Under the pieces are notes generated by a model. The model made no database searches and was not told where the DNA came from. It worked only from the letters and a program-made list of their open reading frames with translations. From Parasponia andersonii (lineage: Eukaryota > Streptophyta > Magnoliopsida > Rosales > Cannabaceae), in the NCBI GenBank assembly GCA_002914805.1, contig JXTB01000335.1:76360-140359 (forward strand): DNA of 64,000 bases, in the 5' to 3' direction. The translations under genes and the position numbers were made by a program. Below are positions 12,501 through 25,079 of the stretch, piece after piece (positions within the stretch are counted from its first letter, which is position 1; every line of letters begins with the position of its first letter).

Positions 12501-14753
12501 CTTGAATCATTCTTTCAAAAGCTTCTTAAAGGGATCGACATAGATCTTGGTGAAAACTTTCTTGTATGGCATAGCATCAGTTGTATGGCATAGCATCAGG
12601 TATCTTCCCCCTCAGTTAATCTCAACTAGGTCAGAATATGATGCTCAACAAAATTATTGGAACTTATGTTCATTGAAGAGGAAGATTTACATTAAGTTTA
12701 GAAAGACGAACTATATTTTTATAGTGACTACAAAAGATGATTCTGATAACAATTATCAGAGTTGAATACACATTACGCATAATTAATTATCAAATCATAA
12801 CTCAATCAATAACCAAATATAGCTCATTTATTATGTACAAATATAAACAATTCTCCTTTACAATTTAAGGCATATTAACATAGTATAATTTAGAAATTAT
12901 CTCCTAGGCTTGGATTACAATCTAAAACCAACTAAGAATAAGATAGCAAGAAGTTTGATATAGATTCTCCTTTCTTTGCCTCTTAGAACACTCCCAACAC
13001 TTAGCTTATTCTACAGACAAGGTATAGTTTTGTTTTCAACAAATATCTAAAATCACAAAAGGCTTCATAGGTCTTAATTATGTCAATGTCTAGGGGAAGA
13101 ATTTCGACCCAATGAGCTAACCAAAGTTGGCAAAGAGAAGGAATCTACAAGCCTCTAGCGAGTCAATTATTACTATAGTTCATATTCTATAGAGTAATTG
13201 TAGCAAATGACCATCAGTAATTAGAGTTATTTTATAGAGTAATTAAAAAATGTCCGTATTTTTTTTAATAGCTACATGACCGTTTATATGAAAATTGAAA
13301 TTGAGTATATCAAATATCAGATTGTTAGTTTTTACACCATCTGGTATTGTGAATATGATACATATATATACACACGCTAGAATTGATATTTTCGGCCATT
13401 TTCCTACAAAATTTAAAAAACAGACATTTACTTAAAAAGGCACTCAAAATTCTGCCATTTCGCTAAAATCCCCTATTTAATAATATGCACAATTAATCTA
13501 CATAACATGCTTTGCATTTCTTAGCCCAAATATTAACATGTAGTATTAAAATGGAAGATAACATGTCTGTCGGAGATGCTCTCATTATTTCAACAAGAAA
13601 AGCAAAACTGGGAAACTGATACACAATCTCCATAGTACACGCAAAATCTGGGATAGGATATAACACGAAAAATGAAAACTGATTTTATGAACATACCTGC
13701 AGCAGGGAGGGCAAGAGCACCAGAAACCCATCCATTGTATGCATTGCCAGCACCAGCCCTTCCAAAGTTTGAAGCTAAGAAAGCCACCTTTCCCCTGCCG
13801 GCTACGGCCGCTGCGGCAGCAACAGCTCGTCCCTCTGGAAAGAGGACAACACTACTTATACACGCAACACAAGGATGTGGGCATATACATACACAAATAT
13901 TTTGGTCGAATGATATGAAGATACAGAGAAATGCTACCCTCAGGCTTGTCGTCTACCGTAACACTTGTCAAACTTATATATATTTGTGAGATACATCTAA
14001 CCCTAACACTCTTTGAACACATATATTATGTACACAAATTCACAAATAGTATAAGTAACAATTTAAAAGAAAATAAATTATAAAGATCCACATACGTATG
14101 TATCTACATACATGATACATGAACACATAAAAATACACATTGATCAAATCCCAACGACAAAAATAATTATCATTTGATTGATTCTTTCTTTCGATTTATG
14201 ATTAAATAAATAGTTATCAGAAAATGCCAAACCGGGATTTTCACACGTGGGCCATCTCAAGGTCCAGCCGCGCACACCAAATCACATAGATCAATCATTT
14301 CAGATCTAACGTTCCATACATCCATTGCAACAAAAGAGTGAACAGTGATCCTAAAAATTAATAATGATAACACAAAAGATTATCTTTTCTTCTTTTTTTT
14401 TTTTTTTTTTCTTTTTGACTAAAAACAATCATTTCCTCCGAAAGCTTATGGCTCTTCAAGATATTTTTTTTCTTTTTCTCTCTGGTAAAACATTTTCCTT
14501 GAAAACAAACAAGCACCCAGTTCACAGATCGGCATGAAGGTTGGAGATCATAAGAAACCCAATAAAGTTTCAACAAAACACAACAGTTACAGCACCAAAA
14601 ACGACTGAAACTCATAGAAATGAGGACTGAAAAAAATGATTTAATAGAGAGGGAAAAAAAAAAAGGAATACCAGAGTAAAAACGAGCGTTCTTGGAAGCA
14701 GTGAGGATGGACCTGGCGGCTTTAGAAGCAGATCTGCAAATTTGAGAGCTCAT
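9551..14753 (-). CDS. NDPK3: Nucleoside diphosphate kinase, mitochondrial group III type
   Basis: Seven coding exons, all GT-AG with closing phases: 14753-14672, 13834-13697, 11221-11184, 11093-11043, 10646-10479, 10399-10287 and 9674-9551, totalling 714 nt (237 residues plus stop). NDPK transfers the gamma-phosphate of ATP to nucleoside diphosphates through a phospho-histidine. The C-terminal domain (about residue 88 on) shows [16 protein letters not shown], the long [16 protein letters not shown] block, [16 protein letters not shown] and the active-site [12 protein letters not shown], whose His is the catalytic residue. The first ~87 residues form a presequence: [15 protein letters not shown] is Arg/Ser-rich like a mitochondrial signal, followed by an Ala-rich stretch and a hydrophobic segment ([11 protein letters not shown]) as in plant NDPK3/NDPK4, which sit in the mitochondrial intermembrane space. 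Length matches the family (about 238 aa). Intron 2 contains a copia-type LTR pair and intron 6 a SINE, both outside the splice sites, so the gene looks intact. Confidence 0.96.
9752..10037 (-). mobile_element. tRNA-type SINE in NDPK intron 6
   Basis: The 286-bp segment is flanked by a perfect 17-bp direct repeat, atttgagatgttcattt, at 9735-9751 and 10038-10054, which is a target-site duplication. Read on the minus strand it has an A-box-like CCTAGTGGCATTGGC near its 5' end and a B-box-like TGTTCAAGTCCC about 45 bp further, the RNA polymerase III promoter of tRNA-derived SINEs. It is relatively GC-rich against its surroundings. The intact duplication points to a fairly recent insertion. Confidence 0.8.
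11278..12765 (+). mobile_element. Copia-type 5' LTR, primer-binding site and start of internal region (fossil)
   Basis: A candidate 1.0-kb LTR runs from TGTTGAAATG (11278) to TCTAACA (12277). Two bases later comes TGGTATCAGAGCC (12280-12292), which pairs with initiator tRNA-Met and is the standard primer-binding site of plant Copia elements. About 470 bp of worn gag-like leader follows. The element is incomplete and broken; it lies inside NDPK intron 2, antisense to the gene. A 19-bp unit (ttgtatggcatagcatcag) is tandemly doubled at 12562-12599. Confidence 0.7.
12766..13200 (-). mobile_element. Second LTR copy in inverted orientation (fossil)
   Basis: The reverse complement of about 12766-13200 aligns along its length with about 11920-12275 of the neighbouring LTR (shared landmarks: ATAATAAATRAGCTATATTT, TCTAAGAGGCAAA, GACATAATTAA variants). 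The copies are clearly diverged, so this is an old piece of the same LTR family lying head-to-head with the first rather than its own 3' LTR, which would be in direct orientation. Confidence 0.65.
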
Positions 14754-14869
14754 TTTGGGTAGCTGAGGTGGGAAGTAGAGAGAGAGAGCGCAGAGACGAA
14801 GATGATCTTTTTGGGAGTGTGGAACAGTGCAAGTGAGCGCTTTGGCTGGTGCTTCGGAAAGTTTTCTAT

Positions 14870-15700
14870 AGTATATGTCAAAACGACAGGGATTGGTCCT
14901 TTTTACATTGTGTGGCCAGGTCACACCCTACCCAAAACTGTTTTGTGGGAAGCGAACCAATAATAATACAAAACAAATACAATTGCAATTCCTTAAAAAA
15001 AAAAAAAAAAAAACAACAACAGCAGCAACAAACCATAGTGAAACCTAACTACTTGTTTAAATTTTGCATTTCTAAAAACATAAAGTTGTTTTCTTTTTTT
15101 TCTTGTTTACGAATGAGGTAGAGAATTTGTTCACCTTAGACCTCAATATTAGAATTAGAGCCGTGTTATCATTTAGCAATCAGACTTAAGTGACCATGAA
15201 AATTACCTCATTTTAGTTATTTTAACTTTTTCGTTACTATAGAGTACTAATTGCTTGAAATTTAGGGATACGATACCCTAAACGTGTCATTTTAGTCTAT
15301 TTTTGTTCAAGTTTTAACATAAAAAACATTAATAAATAAAACTAAAGATAAGGAAATTAGAATCAAAATAAGAAATTTTTAAATTTGGGAAACAAAACTA
15401 GACGGTATCAATAATTTTGGGATAAAAAATTAATTATTTCTAAATTCTAATTCGTTTCAGATTCTTTTATGTTAGTTTTCTTTTACTATATCAATATGAT
15501 TCTTTTATTGTTATTGTTCTTTATAAATCTCAAATGGATGACTCTTTTTTTTTTTTCTGGGACATGGTTGGATAGAATATTTAAAAGTATTGTTCAATTA
15601 AAATTCAAGGAGTTAATAAGAAGATTTAATTTTTTTTAAAAGAAAAAGAAAAAGAAAAAGAAAAAGAAAAAGGAAACAAAAAAAAGTCAATAATTTCTTT
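14870..15700. other. Spacer upstream of NDPK
   Basis: Holds the NDPK upstream region, poly-A runs at about 14994-15013 and a (GAAAAA)n stretch near 15640-15670. No gene seen. Confidence 0.5.
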
Positions 15701-15710
15701 ATTCTTTAGG

Positions 15711-16665
15711 CCCTATTTGGCACGCTGGATTGGACTAAATTATGTACACAAGATTGGATTGGAATAGACTGGATTGGACTATACTGAATCTAATATTGTG
15801 TTTGGTAAACTATCAGATTTGACAACTAGAAAAACAATTCTGTGTTTAGTACATGATGGGATTGAACTGATTTTTTTTTCAACAACTTAAATATAAGTTA
15901 AAAATATTCTTTTTTAAAAAATTAAACATACAAAAAGAATCGTAAAAAAAAAATGGAATTTAAGAAAAATTGAATTTTTATCTATAATATATAATGGCCA
16001 AATATACCATGAATGATGAAAGTAAAATCATCCACACCAAAATATTCATATTATTTAATAACTCACACAAACAGATACCTAATATGAGTTAGATAATATC
16101 TAATCAATAAATAAGTCTTTTAAGCTATCTATTATAATTCATGATCATAACTACTACATATTTTTCAATCATGACACAAAGTATAAAATACATAAAATAT
16201 AGTCTAATTCTACACCAAACACATAAACCATTTATGATTTTCTAACTATGATAACTGTTTAATAAGGATCATGACAAACTCCATTCTCATGGTCTCATTC
16301 TTGTTCTTCAAAGCACTTATATTCTATGGTTATTCAACAATCAATAACAAGGAGATTCAACTTAGTAATCTTCTCGACTGCGTTGTGAGCACGACGGCAA
16401 ATGACTATGAGATATGAATGGCTTGAAAAATAAGTGAAAGAGAACCTGATAATGAGGTTGTATCGTGAAACTATTTTAAATTTTGGGATAATTAGTTCCA
16501 AGTATGTCTAAGATAATTTATTCCATCTATTTAGTTTGGATTAATTATTCTACAAAACACTGAATTATTTTAGGTACAAAGTATTATTTATCCAATCAAA
16601 ATTTGTCTGAGATGAGATTATTTATCTCAGTACCAATCCTAGTCCCACTGGGCAAAGGAGGCGTT
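15711..16665. mobile_element. Possible MITE or non-autonomous DNA element with worn termini
   Basis: The left end ggccctatttggcacgctg and the right end, which read in reverse gives CCTTTGCCCAGTGGGACT, resemble each other only loosely. Both ends then contain GGATTGG-like and 'tgtttggtaaac'-like stretches common in plant hAT-type MITEs. No transposase frame is open. The call is tentative because the inverted-repeat match is short. Confidence 0.3.
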
Positions 16666-17489
16666 AGTTCTCATGGCATCATCATGTGTCCGGTGACTGG
16701 TGAAAAATTAGAGTAGTGTACCTTTTTCGGTCTTTTTATATTCAAAGGAAGCTTCTTTCTAGTTTCTATTAGTGGACAAAAAGCACCTCTTCCCCCTTCA
16801 CTTTAGGAAACATTTCAATTAAGGAGCAAAAATTAAACAAAAGGAAACGGGTATTCTTTCTTTTCTTTCTTTTTTAAAAAAAATAAATAAAAAATAAAAA
16901 TTTGACAAAAAGTAGAGAGGTATTCTCGAGACTTTAAGAACCCTTTATTCTTTTATTCTGGGGTGGCACGTAGCAGAATCTCAGGTCTGTTTCACTCAGC
17001 CCTTTCTGGTTGTTTTCCTTTTCTCTTTGAAACCTTTTTTAAATTTACAAAATATGATATACAGTTGGTTAACTTGACCAGATATCTTCTTGCAAAAGAG
17101 CCATGATTTGGAACTACTTTCTTTCCTTTTTTGGTATTTTGTGATTCACGTGGCACATAAATATTGCTTTTAAGAGTCCGTAAAGCAATCAGCTTTGCTT
17201 TTCTAAAGCAAAAGTTAAAATTGGGTTTTGGCTTTGAAACATAATTGTACCTATTAGAAGCTACAAAACGTCATTGTTAATAAAGCTATATACTCAACTC
17301 TAACCCATTATGTAGACACGAGAGTTTAATATAGGATGCAGAAACCTTGGCACATCTATTTCAGATTAGTACAAGATTACTCTGTCTTAATTACCTTAAC
17401 ATTTGTCTCAGAATCAAGCTGTAGTGTAGTTAAAGAATTTTTTGACATAATTGTATAAACAATACATAACTGACTTTACAGGGTAAGGT

Positions 17490-17870
17490 AAAAGAGGAAA
17501 TTTGATTTTTTATGGTAATTTTTCAAAAAAATTGAAAAATCCCAGAATTTAAAATTATTTAAAAAAACCACAGTTTTAATTATAAAAATATCATTTTTAA
17601 AAGTATTTATAAAAATACTATTTTTATTAATTAATAAAATACTTAAAGTAGCTAGTTTAGTTACCTAATGTAAATTGATAAGTTATTTTCAGTAATTGGA
17701 TTGGTCAATCTAAGCAGCCTAACTAGTTACTTTGAATACCATTGAAAAATTACCAATTTTGAAGAAAAAATGATAAATTTCTAAATATTTTTTAAGATAT
17801 TATTTTTTAATAAAACTTTCAAAAAAATCAGCTCATTATTTTTTTATTTTTGGTATTTGGGCTTGTAACT
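17490..17870. mobile_element. Dispersed ~370-bp MITE-like repeat, copy 1
   Basis: The sequence ttttttatggtaattttt followed by attgaaaaatcccagaattt and pairs of 'aaaaatatcatttt' blocks is found again in reverse complement at about 25080-25440 and in part at about 63380-63545. Three copies of one AT-rich non-coding family in one window show that it is a mobile repeat. Confidence 0.6.
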
Positions 17871-18079
17871 TTGTAAGAAACTGTGAAAAGGGCCGGTCTT
17901 GACTTTGGAATATAAGAATATCAACGAGACAACATTGATTGTCCTTCAATTAATGCTACTTAATGTACAAGAGACAAAATGAATGAATGCTCTTTATTAG
18001 TGACAGTTGATCAACTAATTCAAGGACAAATCTAACTTAATCTATCTACAGATTACAGTCAAAAAGATAGAAAAATAAT

Positions 18080-20912
18080 TTACATCTCAGTTCCACTGGG
18101 AGGTTTAGTATCAGACCCCTCTTTGCAGTCTATTTGTAATGTTGACAACCAGGAATCAACCTGAAAAACCGACCCAGCAAAACCAAATCAAGGAGAAGCA
18201 TGACTAGTTGATCACAAAACAATAATTCAGTATGATATGACTTCTAATGAATTCATCACCATAAGCTTAAAAAGGTTCAGAAATTTTTTTGATGATGCAT
18301 CACAAGAATAGTAATAGATATATCCTCTCGTGTTTGCTTTAGAACACAAAAGAGGACAAAATATAATTTGAATGAGCCATCACGCATGAAAATGATAATC
18401 AAGTGCATGTATTATGTATACTAGGCATAAATATAACTTGCATAAACATGATTCCCTACTTTAGATCCCTTCCCTTGCATTTTTCGTCTCCAATGTTTTT
18501 TCATTTTTTTTTTCTTTAGGATTCTAGTCTTCTCCTAGACCTCACCAGTTTCAGTTATTCACATATTCATACTCAAAACTGTCCACTTTCTCTCTGATTA
18601 ATTAGTAAACTGTCACCTAGAAGTCTTCAAAATTTATCTTGCCACATTGAAATCAAATAGTTTAATTTAAGCCATAAAAAAAAAATACCACACTTCTCAG
18701 TTACATGAGCGAACAAACTATAATAGCATTTCATCTTTAAGGAATACCTGAATCTTAGAAATGCTTGAACACTCTATTCGCAATCCTTGATGAGTCAATA
18801 TGTAAAATGCATAAACAGTTCCTTCACCTTCTCGTACAAAGCTTGGCAAGGAACCTATTTCAACAACATCGGATAACAGGGTGGAGTCCTGAGGACTCAG
18901 ATCTGCAAATTTATCTTTAAGTTCATCAGCTAACAAACTATTCAAATGTCCATGATATAACAAAGGGATCATGGTAAGACATACTATCAAGTATAAGAGA
19001 TATACTTGGAACCATTAGAGACAGATGCCTAATGTTCCGCACAAGGTTTTTTGCTGCTTAGCTAGATACTTAATCCAAATCATAGTCCAACTATAAGTGA
19101 AAGCTGAAAATAACATATTTAAAGCAAGATAACAGACAAAATCAAAACTTAGGTAATTTAGCTGAGAAAGTTGAAAATGACATATTTGTCTATAGACATA
19201 ATCAAACACAGCGTAATTTTAGAGCAGAGAAAGTTTACTAGGCTGCTTTACCTAAAATTAACCACTGGTATGAACTCTAACCAGGAAAACGTTAACCAGA
19301 ATGAAACGAAAAAACGTGACTACTAAATGGGAGGGGAACTTAGCATGGATAATGAACACAATCGTTGACAATATACTCATTTAAATGCCCCCACAGCGAG
19401 TTAGTTTCAGTGGCATTCTTATTGCAGCATCCAACAACTCCTATTTATTGCCCATATTACCATAAAGATTCTACAAACCTTTAAAAATCAAAATAAGCAT
19501 TTCAGAGAGAGAGAAAGAGGCCAATAATATTGGCCAACCATATAAAACAACCTATAGCATTGACCACTACCCAACTAGAATTGAAATATGCTAGCACAGA
19601 GCAAGCTCAATTGTGGATTATGTTAATTGTATTTGTAACAATAATACTACGGTATATCGGTCAACATTTAATTACCTGTAGAAAGTAGATAAAAGAAGAG
19701 ACATGGTCCTTGCAGGACAACAAAGCGAGGGAGCCAGTCATCAACATCACTGTCATCAAGTGGAGGAGGTTCTCCTGGTAGTGCTGCCCACCTCTATTAG
19801 AGAGAGAATAAGGGAAAACCATTAGTCAAAGAACTGATGTACTAGTAAAAGAGATTGAAAGGAAAATAAGTGATTTGAGGATAGTCACTACAGTTCGTAT
19901 GTACAAATAGCCAGAGAGACGAGCAGACCGCAGAAGTTCATCAACATGCTCCAACCTGTACAAAATATGACATTGTTGATGCAATGAAATCAGGTTTGTG
20001 ACAAAAACTAAGTTGACAAATCATTGTTATAATAAACACAATATGACAATAGTTGGTATCCGTATAACTATACGGGCTTCTAACAGAAGCCATCAAAGTC
20101 ACAGTTTATATCATTAATTAGTACAAGAGCCGATGACCAGCAAAAGCAATTCCAAGCACATATTTATCGGGCGAAAAATATGTCTTTCAAACACATCTAA
20201 AATACACGAGAAGGAAACGAAACCCCATATTTCTCTTTATTATTTAAGGCCATAAAGTCAAGTGCCTTCATGGATTTTATTAATCTCTCTCTGTTGAGGA
20301 CTTACAGCAAAGTCAAGGTGAAACAAGACTGCCCAAAAGTGAAAAGAACAACAACAGCAGTATATACTTATGAAAAGGGGCATTAAGTTTTCCTTACTGA
20401 GCTTTTAAGTGAGCTTCCCTCTCTTCTATATCAGCAAGCTCCGACCGAAGTGATTCAACTTCACCAGCAGTTAGCACAACCTGCACCAACGAATCTGGTG
20501 GTCAGAACCTGGAAATTTCAATAACCCCAATTGACAAATGGCCCACAGAACACAGAGGATAGTTTCTCAGCAACCTTTTCTTGACCATCTGTACTAGAAC
20601 TCCAAGGGAGTCCTCGCAGACTAAACAAGTTCAACATGTATGCGGCACTTCTTAATTTTCTCCGAGTCCACAAACGGCTATGAGACCTACACTACACTAC
20701 ACCAGTTAAGTTCAAAATGAGATCAACTCAACAGCCGCAGAACCCTATCTTACTCTTTTATCTTCTTTCCTTCAAACAAGCAAGTACCTCAAAGAATTAT
20801 CAATTCTTGGCCGTGAAATAGACGATGTTCTGTTCTGAGGAGAGTCAAAACTAGATTCTGAAGCTGTAAAGTGATCTGGAATAACCTTTATCCTCCCAAG
20901 ACCATCGTCCAT
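18080..20912 (-). CDS. Pleckstrin-homology (PH) domain protein
   Basis: Seven coding exons with GT-AG borders and closing phases: 20912-20788, 20686-20575, 20480-20398, 19955-19892, 19793-19676, 18902-18748 and 18160-18080, 738 nt, 245 residues plus stop. Residues 1-79 are Ser/Arg-rich (MDDGLGRIKVIPDHF, then SRLWTRRKLRSAAYML). A coiled coil follows at about 83-118 (GEVESLRSELADIEEREAHL). From about 119 a PH fold is seen: SGYLYIRT, DDWLPRFVVLQGPCLFFYLL, YAFYILTHQGLRIEC, and the C-terminal helix with the invariant Trp in VDSWLSTLQ. PH domains bind phosphoinositides or proteins; the partner here is unknown. The ATG at 20912 is chosen because the frame upstream, across the 5'UTR intron, has no in-frame ATG before a stop. 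By memory this matches the Arabidopsis gene next to NDPK4 (At4g23895). Confidence 0.9.
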
Positions 20913-21420
20913 GAAGCTTACTTTCACGTATATAACACTTTCGCCTATATTTATAAACATGAACATTATAAGAACCTAATACACAAATTGCTGAAACAAA
21001 CCTTAAACTAAACCAAATTGGAAAAAGCCAATAAGCTAACAATTAACTCAAAAGGGTTTATCCCAAAAAATTTCTTGTACCCCAAATCAGATCAAACTCA
21101 TAGGACACTAAAATTCGTCAAAATTAAATTTTTAGTTCAAAATAGCATAAATTTATCAATCAAATTAACCTTTATACAAAACAGAGCATAAAGCACAAAA
21201 ATTTATTAAGAAAACAGATAGCGATTTAATAAAATAACGAATTTAACCCAAAAAAAATAAAAAAAGAGAGCATAGGCTAAAAGCTAAAAGAGATGATCAT
21301 ACCTGTAGAAAGAGACCTTTTGCAAGAGAGAAGGTAATGAAGGTCGTTGCGCTCATGGAAAGCTTTGACCACTTATTATGACTGTTCGGTATAGTAGTTC
21401 TGGTTCCATTCGAGGTGGAC
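20913..21420 (-). promoter_or_regulatory. 5'UTR of the PH gene with an intron and two overlapping uORFs
   Basis: A first exon ends at 21303 (CTACAG|GTATGATC) and joins 20944 (TATAG|GCGAAAG). In the spliced leader, uORF1 starts at 21409 and encodes 18 residues, stopping at 21353. uORF2 starts at 21356, so its ATG overlaps the uORF1 stop as ATGA. uORF2 crosses the splice and ends after 24 codons at 20924, just 11 bases before the main ATG (20912). Such an arrangement could reduce translation of the PH protein. Whether uORF1 is transcribed depends on the unseen start site. Confidence 0.45.
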
Positions 21421-21429
21421 AATGTAAAA

Positions 21430-23600
21430 TGATATTTATGCCCCTACTTAGTGGTGCTTTTTGGTTATAGATTAGGGGCATATTTGTGATGCTAATAAGT
21501 TCAGTTAATTATAAATTCAATAATTAATTTACGTTCTGATGTGCCAGGCCCTAGCAAGTAGCGATTAGCAAAACCACGCTGTCCTGTTAATATGAACATT
21601 ATCTTTTTAGGAATTTTTTTAAATTGGCATTCTTATTTTGTTTTTTTTACCCTTAAAAAGAAATATTATCATTTATCCATTGATTTTTGTTTGAGACATG
21701 TATTAATAGCATGAAAAAAAAACGAGAGATGGAAGTGAGTGAAAAATTCGTCCAAAGAAATTTGGGTCTTACTTATGAATTGAAAAAGGAAAAAATCATT
21801 TATTATCATAAATTCAAAGGTGATCCATTTTTATTTTCAACTTTTCCTCTCTCTCTTTCTTTTTTTTTTTTTTCTTTTTGGGTTTAATTTTTGGTTAATG
21901 TTAACCAGATGATATGTTGAGGTAACTAGCTTTACCTTCGACTAGACGAAACAAAGATTGAGATATTCGCCAAAAAAAATGGAAAAACAAAGATTGAGAT
22001 GACATAATTTGGTTAGACCTAATAAGTAATAATTATCATACCAAAATAGCTGGCGTAACAATAATAAATTAATAATGGATGATGGTAAATAATGTTCATC
22101 TCTTGCATCTTAAAACATGGTTATTCAAATAATAATAAGTTAATAACAATAATATTAATTACAAAACATGGTTACACAACAAATATTATTTTCCACCTTA
22201 TTTTCCAATGGAGGCTGTCGCAAATAAGAGTGTTCATTGCTAGTTCAGAGGAAAAGATATTAACCCTTAACCCAAATATATAATAGAAATCATATTTAGT
22301 CGATTAATTTTTTTTCTTCAAGAAAATCAAACCAGATCAAATCAAACAAAACCAAATAGAATTGGATTGATCGGTTTGAGCTTGTAGATCCAATAAGTTT
22401 AGATATTGTAAAATTCAACTTCATTGTGTTAAACTAATCATTGAACTTTAATATTTCTCTTTACTGCTTAAATAACTTTCACGGTCTCGTAAGTTACAAA
22501 ATTATAATATTACATATCACATCAAGCTTGAACAAACAATCATTATTTAGATTTATAAAAACCATCTTCATTTAAATGTTTGTTAAATTAATCAAACAAA
22601 TAATAACATTCATCATCCAATAATAATAATTTAGATCTTTTTTAAAAGAATAGTTATAGTCTATAGTTATTTTGGTGGAGCTGCTGGAGCATACATTTGA
22701 GTCATAGGATATAACAAGTCGGAAAAATGACATATAGACTCCAATGTGATTTTCACGTTTACCTATTAATAGTTATAAAAAATTTGACCGTTTGAATATA
22801 AATTTAACTATTATGCTTAGTGGTTAGTTAGCCAAAAAAAAATTAGTGTATTTATTATTTATTTTACCTATTAGTAGTTATTTTTATATATTATAATTGA
22901 TTCTTTAATCAAATTCCTCCATTTAAACACCGTTAAAATTAAAATTCATAACCCATTTTTTTAACACTATTAACTTTTTTTTAAGTGCTTTTATCGAAAC
23001 AAAAACATTCCAAAACGAACAGATCACACTTACTTATAAAAATAATCCACTTATGTTTTTTCAAAAACGTTACAGACATGAGTTTCATAACCATTTGTCA
23101 TGACATGAGTTCCTATCCCTTATATATGCCAAAATATATTATGTTTGCTTTTTTTTTGAATTATATGAATTTATATGAAGTAATTTTTTATTATGTTAAC
23201 AGATTAGTGCTTGATATTGAAGGCTTAAAGCAGCGTTAGAGTTGCCTTTCATGCCTTCCTTTAGTCCCCAATTTTAAAGCCGCATTCTTTTTATTCATTC
23301 TTATTGCCTAGAAAAAAATCTAGATGCAGCTAGAACAGTGTTTGGATTGAATTTTGGGGCTTTGATGTTGTTATATGGTAGGATGTTGCTTTTTGGATTT
23401 GAGATTGATAATATTTTCAAAGGAAACACGAAGAAGAGGAGGTAAAGATATAATGAAGAAGACGAAAACTTTAATAAGGAATACGAATGCCTTATGATAT
23501 TGAAAAAAAAAAAGTTAAAAAATTTTATCTTGAAATGAGAGAAAAAAAAATAACAAGAAGTTAAAACTCTCTTGAGCAAAAGACTCCTTAAAAAAAAACA
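21430..23600. other. AT-rich spacer without recognised gene
   Basis: Short open frames here are AT-rich and not protein-like. A TTCGGTTTG/CAAACC-rich stretch at about 22320-22380 resembles a repeat common in plant MITEs, but I found no clean borders. Confidence 0.4.
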
Positions 23601-23604
23601 AATA

Positions 23605-23940
23605 GAAATAGGAAACAAAGAATGAAATGGTTAATACTTATTGATAGTGATTTTATTTGTACTTATCAATAGTGTTTTTTAAAAAAATATTTCTTAAGTC
23701 TCCCTCTATAAGTATAAATATATATATATATATATATTATAAATTTAGATTAGTCGGTAACTCGATATGATTACTTGAAATAGGAAACAAAGAATGAAAT
23801 GGTTAATACTTACTGATAATAACTTTATTTATACTTATTAGTTGTGTTTTTCCAGAATTAATATTCGAGTCTCTCTCTATAAGTATATATATACATATAT
23901 ATATTATAGATTTAAGTTAGTCAGTAACTGGGTATGGTTC
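23605..23940. repeat. ~172-bp tandem duplication
   Basis: The unit starting taggaaacaaagaatgaaat at about 23608 recurs from about 23780. The copies share the same order of landmarks (ggttaatactta, tctctataagtata, a TA microsatellite, gattagtcggtaac or ttagtcagtaac) with moderate divergence. Non-coding. Confidence 0.75.
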
Positions 23941-24649
23941 ATTGGGTTTCGACTTCAAATCCAAAATCGGCTGTCAAACTGAAGAAATATAATAAAAGAA
24001 GAAATAAAAAATATCCAAACCAGATAATTTTTAAGGGAAAAAAAACAAATTATTTGGTCTAGTTTAGTTTGAATCAGTCGATTCTCACATGTTAGCTTTT
24101 TTATTTTATTTTATTTCTAATCATGCGTAGCAAACTTAATTAAACTTACTATCCCATTTCATCTTTTTTCAAAAAAAAAAAAAAAAAAGAAAGTTTAACT
24201 CCGTATACAAACATAAATTAATGCTTAGGAAACAATGATGTCTCCTTTTTCATCATGGTGTTTTGGAAACTATTGACCCACCATTTCTTTGTGAAATTGA
24301 TTATTTTCATGAAAAGCTATTCTACTTCATGGCGCATTTGTAATCCACCAAACTTCCTAGTGGGGTAACTATAAATAAATCTTTCTAATATTAAATAAAA
24401 TAGGATACTAGAAAGAAAGTAAGAAACCGAGTAGTGCTAAAGGCGGATGGCTGAAAAGTGTTTGAGTTTCCACCATTTCAGTTAAAAGGAAATTGTTAAA
24501 CCATAGTAATCTCATAAAGATTTTAAGTGGATAAAGGCTAAACCATGGACAACGAAAATCACACAAGAGAAGTAAAAAGGGAAAAGACAAAAGCAGTGCA
24601 TGAAAGCAAATTAATGGGTTGAATAGGAGTGTATCCCTTTTCATGAAAG

Positions 24650-24960
24650 CAAATTTAGATTTTGTAAATAATACATTGAGATTAAATATTTTTGAAAATT
24701 AATATCCTGAGTTAATTTTTTGAATAATTTTGATGGATAAAAAATAATAATATTCTCAAAATTAAGGAGAACAATAATGAGTAATCTAGTTTTAACGGAG
24801 TATATTATTATTTTTTTCGTTATTAAAATTGATCAAAAAAAATCAATCAAAGGTTTTAATTTTCAAAAATTCTTAATCTGAAAGTATTATTTTACAAAAT
24901 TCAAATTTTAAAATTTAAATTACAGAACACTCAAACTTCAAAGTTTTTTTTTTTTTTTAC
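24650..24960. mobile_element. Fold-back MITE, relative of the 8490 copy
   Basis: It shares 'aattaatatcctgagttaatttttt', split here as aattaatatc / gagttaatttttt, and the terminal block aaatttaaattacagaacac with the 8490-8820 element. It again has weakly pairing left and right arms. Non-autonomous and old. Confidence 0.45.
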
Positions 24961-25079
24961 AATTTATCCTAAAAAAATAGTTAATACTTCAATTAAAAAA
25001 TTATAATTAAATTACTAAATTAGATACCCCTAAAATAAAAAACGCTTCTTCCAGAATTCTAGGCCCAAAATAGTAAAAA

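Noticed and set aside
13672-13989. 105-residue plus-strand frame over NDPK exon 2
   Set aside because: Mirror of the Ala-rich presequence exon; no independent support.
14358-14924. 188-residue open frame over NDPK exon 1
   Set aside because: It is the true first exon in frame plus intron and leader read-through; only 14672-14753 is coding.
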